DNA of 64,000 nucleotides from Winogradskyella sp. (GTDB lineage Bacteria; Bacteroidota; Bacteroidia; Flavobacteriales; Flavobacteriaceae), in contig SHBX01000001.1 in the NCBI GenBank assembly GCA_004211785.1, positions 186,001 to 250,000 of the forward strand, written 5' to 3'. Each line of letters starts with the position of its first letter. The first letter of the stretch is position 1. Positions 54,974 through 62,209 of the stretch are shown here, piece by piece. Made by a program: the position numbers and the translations under genes. The notes under the pieces were generated by a model that worked only from the letters and a program-made list of their open reading frames with translations, made no database searches and had not been told where the DNA came from.

Positions 54974-55591
54974 CTATTCAATTAGATGAGATTCATCTAA
55001 TTGTGAAACCTCAATAGGTTTACGGGTTTGATCTACAATTAAAATACCGTTTTGCGTGACGTCAACGACTTTAATTACTGTTCCAGTTTTTAAGTCTGTT
55101 AGTGCATCTGTCATAGCCTCTAATTCACGAGTTGTACCTTGAACTCTAATTGACACTTTCCCGATTTTAGAACGATCTGCACCAATGGTTAAGTAAACTT
55201 CACCAATGGCATCAATAGCATTTTTAAAATTTAATGTGCCGCTATCTGTAAGCTTACTCATAAAATAGAATAAAGCAGCCATAATCATCATCATTAGTAA
55301 TCCGCACAATACCGAAATAATAATTGTAATTGGTTTTGATAAACCAGCATCTATACATGCAATGCCCGTCCATCCAAAGATGGTAAAGAAGCCTACAAGA
55401 TTTTTGAAGGTTAAAAACTGAAATCCAATCCCAGCATCGCTCTCAATTTCTGTATCGACGTCTTCAATATCGTCTGCATCACCACCAGTGAACGCCATAA
55501 TCATTACAACTGTAAATATTAATGAGCCAATAAGCGCAATAGACCAATACAATTTTGGAAAGAATTCTAAATTTGAAAACCATTCAATCAT
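54974..55591 (-). CDS. NfeD-like membrane protein
   Basis: This 205-residue protein has three membrane helices (LYWSIALIGSLIFTVVMIMAF, FFTIFGWTGIACIDAGLS region, ITIIISVLCGLLMMMIMAALF) and a C-terminal OB-fold domain (GEVYLTIGADRSKIGKVSIRV, GTVIKVVDVTQNGILIVD). It matches the long NfeD-like proteins that partner flotillin, and it is next to that gene here. Confidence 0.88.
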   Translation of the reverse strand: MIEWFSNLEFFPKLYWSIALIGSLIFTVVMIMAFTGGDADDIEDVDTEIESDAGIGFQFLTFKNLVGFFTIFGWTGIACIDAGLSKPITIIISVLCGLLMMMIMAALFYFMSKLTDSGTLNFKNAIDAIGEVYLTIGADRSKIGKVSIRVQGTTRELEAMTDALTDLKTGTVIKVVDVTQNGILIVDQTRKPIEVSQLDESHLIE

Positions 55592-55647
55592 AATTCGAAG
55601 ATTTAAAAAAGGTTAGTAAATATGACCTTGCATAAGATGACTTCATC

Positions 55648-56787
55648 TTATTTTGAAAGTAAAATAGATACTGCGTTACCACCAAAGCCTACAGCATTGA
55701 TCATAATTTTTGAAATCTTTTTTGGATGCGATTGCTCCAAGTAAGGAATGTCAATAAAGGTTTGATGGTTAAGCATAAGTATGGCCATTTCTATACTTAA
55801 TAATCCAGAAGCACCTAGACTATGACCTACTTTCAATTTATTAGTAGTCAATGCAGGAATTTTGTTACAAAAAATCGATTGTATTGCATTAAATTCTGCT
55901 AGATCGCCTTTAATTGTACCTGGTGTATGTGTTACGATAATATCAATGTCACCAGGATTTAAATCACCCAAGGCCATAGCCATAGAACGTTGAAAGCAGT
56001 CTGCATTTGTAGATAACGACGCATTGTGCTCTAACAATTCTGTACCGTAACCAATGCCAATAATTTGTGCTAAAGCATTGTCAGATTTGCCTGATTCTAA
56101 GCAAGCTGTAGCTGCAGCTTCACTAAGAATCATTGTATTTTTGGTTTTGTTAAAATCTAAAGCTTTGCAAGGTGTATTGTCTGTCTCTTCTGAGTATATT
56201 TTTAAAGCTTTCATCTGAGCAATAGTAAAAGGCGTCAAAGGGGCTTCGCTACCACCAACCAAAAACTTATCTGTTAGCCCAGATTGTAACCATGCTACAC
56301 CATTAATTATAGCATGTAAGGCTGTAGAGCAGGTAATTGAATGCGATATTTCAGGACCTTTAGTTTGCAAATCGTGGGCAATCCATGAAGAAATATTGCC
56401 GAGAGTAGTTGTCGGAGAACTTAGAGTTTTAGCTTTATTTCTTTTTAAAAAATCTTTAAAATAAGTTTCAAACAAACCTGTTGCTCCGCGTGAAGACCCA
56501 ATATTAATCCCGAAGTTATCTTCAGTATTCCAACTTGCAGATTTTACAGCTTTTCTTGCAGAATAAATTCCAAATAAAACAGAGTCGTCTAATTGCTTAT
56601 ACTTAGAATTCGAGTTTCTAAGTGTTTCAATTTCTTTTTTAGCATCTTTAGGCAGTTGTGCCACTAAACTTCCGTCTAACTCTGAGAAAAAATGATGACC
56701 AGATAAATAGTTTTTCCAGATGGTTTCAGAATCATATCCAAGTGGAGAAATAGATGAAATTGCAGTTATAGAAATTGGTTGTTTCAA
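55648..56787 (-). CDS. beta-ketoacyl synthase-like enzyme
   Basis: This 379-residue thiolase-fold protein has the ketosynthase active-site Cys in ITCSTALHAIINGVAWLQ near residue 155, the His of IVTHTPGTIKGD near 287 and the His of VGHSLGASGLLSIEMA near 323, so the C-H-H triad is complete. It is shorter than FabF (~410 residues). No acyl carrier protein, reductase or thioesterase is beside it. It may serve a secondary fatty-acid or pigment route; its product is not determined. A -7 box TATTTTTG lies at 56806-56813. Confidence 0.85.
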   Translation of the reverse strand: MKQPISITAISSISPLGYDSETIWKNYLSGHHFFSELDGSLVAQLPKDAKKEIETLRNSNSKYKQLDDSVLFGIYSARKAVKSASWNTEDNFGINIGSSRGATGLFETYFKDFLKRNKAKTLSSPTTTLGNISSWIAHDLQTKGPEISHSITCSTALHAIINGVAWLQSGLTDKFLVGGSEAPLTPFTIAQMKALKIYSEETDNTPCKALDFNKTKNTMILSEAAATACLESGKSDNALAQIIGIGYGTELLEHNASLSTNADCFQRSMAMALGDLNPGDIDIIVTHTPGTIKGDLAEFNAIQSIFCNKIPALTTNKLKVGHSLGASGLLSIEMAILMLNHQTFIDIPYLEQSHPKKISKIMINAVGFGGNAVSILLSK

Positions 56788-56805
56788 GTAAAATTTGATT
56801 TAAAG

Positions 56806-56813
56806 CAAAAATA
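56806..56813 (-). promoter_or_regulatory. -7 box for the ketosynthase gene
   Basis: TATTTTTG on the minus strand matches TAnnTTTG, 18 bases upstream of the ATG. Confidence 0.45.
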
Positions 56814-56937
56814 GATGTTATCATTTTTAACTCCTAAATTATCCTCTATTAACACAAAAAAACTTTTGTAACAAATTCTATTAATTGAACACCTATATTT
56901 GGAATAATATTTAACAAAAATAGTAACAGCAATACAT

Positions 56938-57360
56938 ATGGAAACAGTAAAACAAAAAAGTTGGTTTAGTAGAAATTGGGGTTGGGTACTTGGAGGTGGC
57001 TGTCTAACAATTATAATCGTTGTTGTTTTAGGTATTGGAGGTATTATCTATAAAGTGTCTGACGCTGTTACAAACTCTGAACCGTATACATATGCCTTAA
57101 CCAAAGCAATTGAAAACAAAAAAGTAATTAACTTCTTAGGTGAACCTATTGAGACTAATGGTATGGGAAGTACTAATTATAATTATAAAAACGGAACCAC
57201 TACAACGAGTCTTACTATTCCTATAAGAGGGCCAAAAGATGAAGGAAGTATTGTCGTTAATGCAGAAAAAATTAGTGATGAATGGTCTTATCATGACCTT
57301 TATGTAAAAATTGATGGCGAAACTGAAGCAATTGATTTGAAAGAAGTTAAAGACGAATAA
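56938..57360 (+). CDS. Coa1-family protein
   Basis: This 140-residue protein has an N-terminal membrane helix (WGWVLGGGCLTIIIVVVLGIGGIIY) and a C-terminal segment AIENKKVINFLGEPIETNGMG followed by TTSLTIPIRGPKDEGSIVVNAEK, as in Coa1 (cytochrome oxidase assembly factor 1-like) proteins. No oxidase genes are near, and bacterial members have no firm role. It is single, convergent with bioA. Confidence 0.75.
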   Translation: METVKQKSWFSRNWGWVLGGGCLTIIIVVVLGIGGIIYKVSDAVTNSEPYTYALTKAIENKKVINFLGEPIETNGMGSTNYNYKNGTTTTSLTIPIRGPKDEGSIVVNAEKISDEWSYHDLYVKIDGETEAIDLKEVKDE

Positions 57361-57376
57361 TAAACACTTTTTATTT

Positions 57377-58642
57377 TCAGAGAATCTCTAAAGAATTTTC
57401 AATAATTGCATAAACTTTATTTAATTGCTGGTCTGAAATTATGTAAGGCGGTTGAATGTAAATGGTATTGCCAAGAGGTCTTAAGAACACGCCATTACTC
57501 ATAAAGAATTTTAGAAGTTTGTCTCGTAAATCTCCGTAACGCGGAACTTCAATATCTAAGTCCAAAGCAAAAATAACACCGATATGTCTTGTGGATTTTA
57601 CTTTAGGATGTGTTTTTATGCGTTCAGAAAATTGTTGATGTGATTCAGAAATACGGTTAATATTTTGTTGTGTCTCTTCAGAAGTTAATAACTCAATTAC
57701 AGCTAATGAGGCTGAGCATGCAATAGGGTTTGCGGAATAGGTATGGCAATGAAAAAAGCCTTTTGCCATCTCGTTACTCAAAAACGCATCATAAATATCT
57801 TCTGTACAAGAGGTAATTGCCATAGGTAATAATCCTGCTGTTAATGCTTTACTTAGACATATAATATCTGGTTTTGTTTCAATATAATCGGAAGCAAAAT
57901 ATTGTCCTGTTTTTCCAAAACCAGTCATAACTTCGTCAGCAATGGTAAGAATATGATTGGATTTGCAGAACTTTAATATCTCATTTAGACCTTCAGTATT
58001 ATGAATTTTCATTCCGGCTGCGCCTTGAACCAAAGGTTCGTAAATGAATCCAGCGATGTCCAAATTAGAGCTATACTCTTTAAGCTGATTTAAAATGAAT
58101 TCATGATTATTCCCATCAGGAACAGGAATGCGCTTTACATCAATTAAAAATTCTTCGAAAGGGCCATTGTAAACAGAAAGTCCCGAAACACTCATAGCAC
58201 CAAATGTATCGCCATGAAAACCATTTTTGAAAGCTATAAAGATTGAACGTTTTTGACCTCGATTATAATAATACTGCAAAGCCATTTTAATTCCTGCTTC
58301 TACTGCTGTAGAACCATTATCGTTAAAGAAAATTCTGTTTTGATTCTGCGGTAAAATCTTAATGAGTTCTTCAGATAGTTTTACGGCAGGTTCATGGGTA
58401 AAATCACTAAACATAATTTGGTCTAGCTGTCGCATTTGTTGCGATACTTTATTTACGATATAGTCATTACAATGCCCAAATATGCAGGTGTACCATGAGG
58501 AGATTGCATCGATATACTCGTTGCCATCTTCATCTGTTAGTGTGCAGCCTTTTGCTTTTACAATGGCCAAACTCTCAGGATGCGTTTGGTGTTGTTTTAG
58601 TGGATGCCAGAGATGCTTTTTATCACGTTCTTTTAAACTCAT
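57377..58642 (-). CDS. bioA: adenosylmethionine-8-amino-7-oxononanoate aminotransferase
   Basis: This 421-residue PLP enzyme converts KAPA to DAPA in biotin synthesis. It has KHLWHPLKQHQTHPESLAIV at the start, SSWYTCIFGHCNDYI, FFNDNGSTAVEAGIKMALQYY, GFHGDTFGAMSVSG, ADEVMTGFGKTGQYFASDYI and the PLP Lys in LSKALTAGLLPMAIT near residue 265. Its start overlaps the bioD stop by 4 bases (ATGA). It is the last gene of the bioF-x-bioD-bioA operon. Confidence 0.96.
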   Translation of the reverse strand: MSLKERDKKHLWHPLKQHQTHPESLAIVKAKGCTLTDEDGNEYIDAISSWYTCIFGHCNDYIVNKVSQQMRQLDQIMFSDFTHEPAVKLSEELIKILPQNQNRIFFNDNGSTAVEAGIKMALQYYYNRGQKRSIFIAFKNGFHGDTFGAMSVSGLSVYNGPFEEFLIDVKRIPVPDGNNHEFILNQLKEYSSNLDIAGFIYEPLVQGAAGMKIHNTEGLNEILKFCKSNHILTIADEVMTGFGKTGQYFASDYIETKPDIICLSKALTAGLLPMAITSCTEDIYDAFLSNEMAKGFFHCHTYSANPIACSASLAVIELLTSEETQQNINRISESHQQFSERIKTHPKVKSTRHIGVIFALDLDIEVPRYGDLRDKLLKFFMSNGVFLRPLGNTIYIQPPYIISDQQLNKVYAIIENSLEIL

Positions 58643-59247
58643 AGTGCATTCTTAAACTTATTGGCATATTCTCTAATGACATTTTTGTCAAAATAAGGTT
58701 CGTCTTCAATTCTCCCAATGATATTAACTCCTGTCATTTTTTCGATAATGCTTTCAGTAGATTTATACTCATTTCCACTATAAATTAAACTGATATCAAA
58801 GCCTTTTTCTTTCAATGTGTTTATAGTCAAAAGCGTATGATTAATACTCCCTAAATAATGACGCGAAACCACAATGACTTTATAATTGGGTTGAATAATA
58901 TTTAAAATAGTTTCGTTGTCATTAAGCGGCACCATCAATCCACCAGCACCCTCAATAACCAGATTGTTTTTAGTATTTGGTACTTTGATTTTTTTTAAAT
59001 CTATGTTTACGCCATCAATTTCTGCGGCACCATGAGGGCTCATAGGTGTTTGTAATGCATAGCTATTGGGATGAAGAACTGATTTTTTGTTCGAGATTAA
59101 TTGCTGAATTTTATGTGTATCACTATTGTCAAGTTCTCCAGCCTGCACGGGTTTCCAATAATCAGCTTCTAAGGCTTCAACCAATATAGCTGAAGCAATA
59201 GTTTTGCCTACATCTGTAGATATTCCGGTTACGAAGTAGCTAGACAT
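58639..59247 (-). CDS. bioD: dethiobiotin synthetase
   Basis: This 202-residue enzyme closes the ureido ring of DAPA with CO2 and ATP. It has the P-loop FVTGISTDVGKTIASA at residue 5 on, YWKPVQAG, and LVIEGAGGLMVPLN near residue 96. Its start shares one base with the stop of the upstream gene (TAATG), and its end overlaps bioA by 4 bases, so all three are translationally coupled. Confidence 0.95.
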   Translation of the reverse strand: MSSYFVTGISTDVGKTIASAILVEALEADYWKPVQAGELDNSDTHKIQQLISNKKSVLHPNSYALQTPMSPHGAAEIDGVNIDLKKIKVPNTKNNLVIEGAGGLMVPLNDNETILNIIQPNYKVIVVSRHYLGSINHTLLTINTLKEKGFDISLIYSGNEYKSTESIIEKMTGVNIIGRIEDEPYFDKNVIREYANKFKNAL

Positions 59248-59624
59248 TAAAAGATTGTTTTACAATTATTACAAATGTGTTTTGTCTTTTCAAAAAAAGG
59301 AAAAAGCATATAAAAAATGTTCTTTCGTTCTAAAGGCGCTATGAGAATTCTTGTAGAATTGCAGTTAGGACAATTTATAGAATTACCATTTTTATCCTTG
59401 ACATATGCTCTAATAGTATTGTAAATACCTAATGCTATTTCTGCATCCTCATTAAGTACTAATAGTTTTACACCGCCAATGGCTTGACTTATTAACGGGT
59501 CAGAGTCAATTGTTTTTTCATCCATTAGCATTGTTGAGATATTTTGAGAATCTAGCTTTGATTTTATGAGCTGAGCTTCTGTAGAAAACTCAAAAGTATC
59601 TAATAGTGTGTAGTTTTCATTCAT
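59247..59624 (-). CDS. DUF2007-like small protein with C-terminal zinc ribbon
   Basis: The ORF track starts at 59654, within bioF; the ATG at 59624 (MNENYTLLDTFEFSTEAQLIKSKL) matches the DUF2007-type N-terminus (DTFEFSTEAQLIKSKLDSQNI, followed by IGGVKLLVLNEDAEIALGIY) and gives 125 residues. The C-terminus has four cysteines in two CxxC pairs (CPNCNS and CNNC), a likely zinc ribbon. The gene sits between bioF and bioD and is coupled to bioD by TAATG overlap, so it is part of the biotin operon although no biotin role is known. Confidence 0.8.
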   Translation of the reverse strand: MNENYTLLDTFEFSTEAQLIKSKLDSQNISTMLMDEKTIDSDPLISQAIGGVKLLVLNEDAEIALGIYNTIRAYVKDKNGNSINCPNCNSTRILIAPLERKNIFYMLFPFFEKTKHICNNCKTIF

Positions 59625-59634
59625 GCTATGAATT

Positions 59635-60762
59635 TTATAAAACAAAGGTAACAAGTAACTCTAAGATTTGAGTAATTTCCTGTTCTGAATTATAACTATG
59701 TAGACAAAAACGCAAACGTTCCTCACCAATTGGAATAGTAGGAGAGAGGATAGGTTTTACATCAAATCCATTATTTTGAAGTTCTGTTGCTATATTTTTT
59801 ACCTTTTTATTTCCTTGAACAATACAAGATTGAATTGCAGAATGACTTGATATAAAACTATTTTGAAGATTCAAGCGTTCTACTTCGGTATTAAAAAACG
59901 TAATATTTTCTTTTAATTTTTCTTGCGGCAAATTTGAAGCGAATAAATGCTCATAGGCACATTGAATTGTCGCTACGGAATGCGGTGACAAACTTGTAGT
60001 GTAAATCAATGCTCTTGAAAAATTAACGAGGTAGTCTTTTAAATCTTGAGACCCAAAAATTGCCGCACCATGGCAACCCATTGCCTTACCAAAAGTGACA
60101 ATACGTGCAAAAATAGGAATGTTGACTAATCCTTGCCCAAAAACACCAATAGCGTGTGCTTCATCTATGATAAGATGTGCGTTATGTTTTTCGCATAGTT
60201 TTGAAAGCGCATCAATATTTGGAGAATCGCCATCCATGGAAAATACAGATTCTGTCACTATGTAAATGACTTGATGAGATTCTGAATCAAGTTCAGAATG
60301 ACGACGGATGATTAGTTCTAAATCATCTAAATCATTATGCTTAAACTTATAAGCCTTTGCATTACTTAATTGTATGCCATCACGGATTGAAGCATGACTA
60401 TATTCGTCATACAAAATTACATCACCACGTTGAGGTACTGCAGAAAAGAACCCTAAATTGGCATCATAACCAGAGTTATAAACTAAGGTAGCTTCCGTAT
60501 TATGAAAACTGCAAAGTGTTTTTTCTAAATGGATATATAGTTCATGATTACCTGAGAGAAGACGAGAACCCGTTGCACCGTTCACCTTGAAATCATTTTT
60601 AATTAGAGCGTTGTGTGCGTTGTTAAAAATAGTTTCAGATTTGGCAAACCCTAGATAATCGTTTGAAGAAAAATCAATCAGTTTAGAGCTTGAATTTAAT
60701 TCCCGAAAGGAATTTCTATTCTTTCTATCAGTGAGTTTTTTATGTAATTTTTTTGGTAACAC
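59635..60762 (-). CDS. bioF: 8-amino-7-oxononanoate synthase
   Basis: This 375-residue PLP enzyme makes KAPA from pimeloyl thioester and alanine. It has KLIDFSSNDYLGFAKS, GATGSRLLSGNHELY, EYSHASIRDG, VTESVFSMDGDSPNIDALSKLC, IIDEAHAIGVFGQG and IVTFGKAMGCHGAAI with the PLP Lys. The first start codon after an in-frame stop is GTG at 60762. Relative to the E. coli enzyme, about six to eight residues are added between HND and VTES (RRHSELDSESHQ), exactly where a palindromic repeat lies. It is first in the biotin operon; a -7 box ends only 4 bases upstream. Confidence 0.94.
   Translation of the reverse strand: MLPKKLHKKLTDRKNRNSFRELNSSSKLIDFSSNDYLGFAKSETIFNNAHNALIKNDFKVNGATGSRLLSGNHELYIHLEKTLCSFHNTEATLVYNSGYDANLGFFSAVPQRGDVILYDEYSHASIRDGIQLSNAKAYKFKHNDLDDLELIIRRHSELDSESHQVIYIVTESVFSMDGDSPNIDALSKLCEKHNAHLIIDEAHAIGVFGQGLVNIPIFARIVTFGKAMGCHGAAIFGSQDLKDYLVNFSRALIYTTSLSPHSVATIQCAYEHLFASNLPQEKLKENITFFNTEVERLNLQNSFISSHSAIQSCIVQGNKKVKNIATELQNNGFDVKPILSPTIPIGEERLRFCLHSYNSEQEITQILELLVTFVL
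60276..60302. repeat. dispersed palindromic repeat element inside bioF, in frame
   Basis: ATTCTGAA, loop, TTCAGAAT occupy 60279-60299; on the minus strand the sequence reads GTCATTCTGAACTTG onward, as in the copy at 32380-32406. It encodes the HSELDSES part of the BioF insertion without breaking the frame. Confidence 0.7.
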
Positions 60763-60766
60763 GAGT

Positions 60767-60774
60767 CAAAGATA
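60767..60774 (-). promoter_or_regulatory. -7 box for bioF operon, nearly at the start codon
   Basis: TATCTTTG on the minus strand matches TAnnTTTG and ends 4 bases before the GTG start, so transcripts would have little or no leader. No clear -33 element was found. Confidence 0.4.
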
Positions 60775-60815
60775 CAAACTGCTCAACGACTTTAAAATTA
60801 TCTTTTCTTAATTAA

Positions 60816-60840
60816 AAAATTATTGTTTATCAATAATTTT
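60816..60840. promoter_or_regulatory. operator-like palindrome A upstream of the DUF2975-HTH operon
   Basis: AAAATTATTG, loop TTTAT, CAATAATTTT form a perfect 10-base inverted repeat upstream of the -7 box at 60843. The TTG within it could also act as the -33 element. Confidence 0.6.
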
Positions 60841-60842
60841 TA

Positions 60843-60850
60843 TATATTTG
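60843..60850 (+). promoter_or_regulatory. -7 box for the DUF2975-HTH operon
   Basis: TATATTTG matches TAnnTTTG; TTG at 60823-60825 lies 17 bases upstream. Palindrome A covers the upstream side and palindrome B the downstream side. Confidence 0.6.
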
Positions 60851-60867
60851 TTATTGTTAAACAATAA
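60851..60867. promoter_or_regulatory. operator-like palindrome B at the transcription start region
   Basis: TTATTGTTAAACAATAA is a perfect 17-base palindrome directly after the -7 box and 3 bases before the ATG. It shares the half-sites TTATTG/CAATAA with palindrome A. Confidence 0.6.
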
Positions 60868-60870
60868 TTT

Positions 60871-61380
60871 ATGAACTCTGCAAGAACACTTTATTCTATA
60901 TTAAATGTTATTATTTTCCTTCTTCTAATCGGTATTGGTTTGGGAGTTTTCTTTTATGTAATGATGCTCTTTGGTGTAAAACAAGATTTTGTCGGCATAA
61001 GAATGGATGTCATCAATTTTAAAACTCAAGTAATGCATACTTTTTATACAATTTTAGGACTTGGAGTTTACGCTATTTTTATTAAGGCACTTTTGAAATT
61101 GAGAACCGCTACAAAATTGTTTTTAAAAAAAGATTTTTACAACAACGAACTTATAAGATTACTATTAATATCTGGAAAACTTATGGTTATTTCTGGAGTT
61201 TCTGCATGGAGTATTAATGTTATAGGTAATGTGTTTTTTAAATTCAGATTTGTAATTGGTTTAAGTGAAAAAACATTAATCTATTTATTTATTATAGCCA
61301 TAGGATTGTTTTTAATGCTAATGAGTACGGTTCTTGGAGATACTAAAGCCATAAAAGAAGAAAATGACTTAACTATTTAA
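60871..61380 (+). CDS. DUF2975 membrane protein
   Basis: This 169-residue protein has four predicted membrane helices (LYSILNVIIFLLLIGIGLGVFFYVM, TFYTILGLGVYAIFIKALLKL, LLLISGKLMVISGVSAW, LIYLFIIAIGLFLMLMSTVLG) and a short acidic tail ending ENDLTI. It matches DUF2975, a family found next to small Cro-like regulators. The role is unknown. It is the first gene of the operon with another DUF2975-like gene and an HTH gene. Confidence 0.85.
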   Translation: MNSARTLYSILNVIIFLLLIGIGLGVFFYVMMLFGVKQDFVGIRMDVINFKTQVMHTFYTILGLGVYAIFIKALLKLRTATKLFLKKDFYNNELIRLLLISGKLMVISGVSAWSINVIGNVFFKFRFVIGLSEKTLIYLFIIAIGLFLMLMSTVLGDTKAIKEENDLTI

Positions 61381-61383
61381 GCT

Positions 61384-61908
61384 ATGAAAGATAATACTAT
61401 AATATTAACCTTAATCACATATGGCGTTTTATTAGGAGCGATTTCAGTACTCTTAAATGATATACGAGAGTTTGATTTTAATCAGTTTGAAAAATTCACA
61501 AACTGGGCAAAAACAGCAGATAAAAGTGAATCATGGTTTACATCAAAGAATGCCATTCAATGGAGTTATTATACTATTAGTGCTGGGTTATTCTTTTGGA
61601 GAGGTTACCTTATTTATGGATTCAGTTATTTCTTGTCTATTCTAAAAGAGATTGAAGCTGGAAACTATTTTAGTGATAAGAATATTAAACACTTCAAAAA
61701 GATAGGAAGTATCTTCATCTGGTATACTGTCAATGTTTTGGTACTAAGGTTTCTATTAACGGCAATTAATGGTTCTACGTTTAAATTTTTTAATGAACTT
61801 AAGGCAGAGTTTACATTTTTAATTCCAGCGGGGTTGGCGTTCTATATTTTGGCAGAGATTTTTAAGCGAGGCAAAGAAGCAGAAGAGGATAACGAGTTAA
61901 CCATATAA
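61384..61908 (+). CDS. DUF2975-like membrane protein (second copy)
   Basis: This 174-residue protein has four predicted helices (IILTLITYGVLLGAISVLL, AIQWSYYTISAGLFFWRGYLIYG, FIWYTVNVLVLRFLLTAI, FTFLIPAGLAFYILAEIF) and, like the gene before it, ends in an acidic tail (EDNELTI). LKEIEAGNYFSDKNIKHFKKIG resembles the conserved DUF2975 loop. It follows 3 bases after the first gene, and its 3' junction (GTTAACCATATAAGCCATG) echoes that of the first gene, indicating tandem duplication. Confidence 0.75.
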   Translation: MKDNTIILTLITYGVLLGAISVLLNDIREFDFNQFEKFTNWAKTADKSESWFTSKNAIQWSYYTISAGLFFWRGYLIYGFSYFLSILKEIEAGNYFSDKNIKHFKKIGSIFIWYTVNVLVLRFLLTAINGSTFKFFNELKAEFTFLIPAGLAFYILAEIFKRGKEAEEDNELTI

Positions 61909-61911
61909 GCC

Positions 61912-62118
61912 ATGTCCATAAAAGTAAACTTAGATATTATGTTGGTAAAGCGAGGCATGAAAAGCAAAGAGCTTGCAGAAATTATAGGCATTACTACGGC
62001 AAATCTATCTATCTTAAAGTCGGGTAAAGCAAAAGCTATCAGATTTTCTACATTAGAAGCCATTTGCAACGCACTAGATTGCCAACCAAGTGATATTTTA
62101 GAGTATGTTGAAGTATAG
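61912..62118 (+). CDS. small Cro/C1-type helix-turn-helix regulator (YozG-like)
   Basis: This 68-residue protein is one HTH domain: IMLVKRGMKSKELAEIIGITTANLSILKSGKAKAIRFSTLEAICNALDCQPSDILEYV. The size and sequence match the YozG-type regulators paired with DUF2975. It lies 3 bases after the second membrane gene. Given the two palindromes at the operon promoter, autoregulation is likely but inferred. Confidence 0.92.
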   Translation: MSIKVNLDIMLVKRGMKSKELAEIIGITTANLSILKSGKAKAIRFSTLEAICNALDCQPSDILEYVEV

Positions 62119-62148
62119 TTGCCGTTTAAAACTATACAAAAACTATAC
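62113..62148. repeat. GTATAGTT/AACTATAC repeat cluster
   Basis: GTATAGTT (62113-62120, across the HTH stop codon) forms an inverted repeat with AACTATAC (62130-62137), which repeats in direct orientation at 62141-62148, 11 bases away. A further GGTATAAT follows. It could be a set of protein-binding sites for the downstream gene or a weak terminator hairpin. Confidence 0.5.
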
Positions 62149-62209
62149 AACGGTATAATTCTATTGTGCATCAGTATATTGTTTAATATCTTAATACACT
62201 AAACCATAA

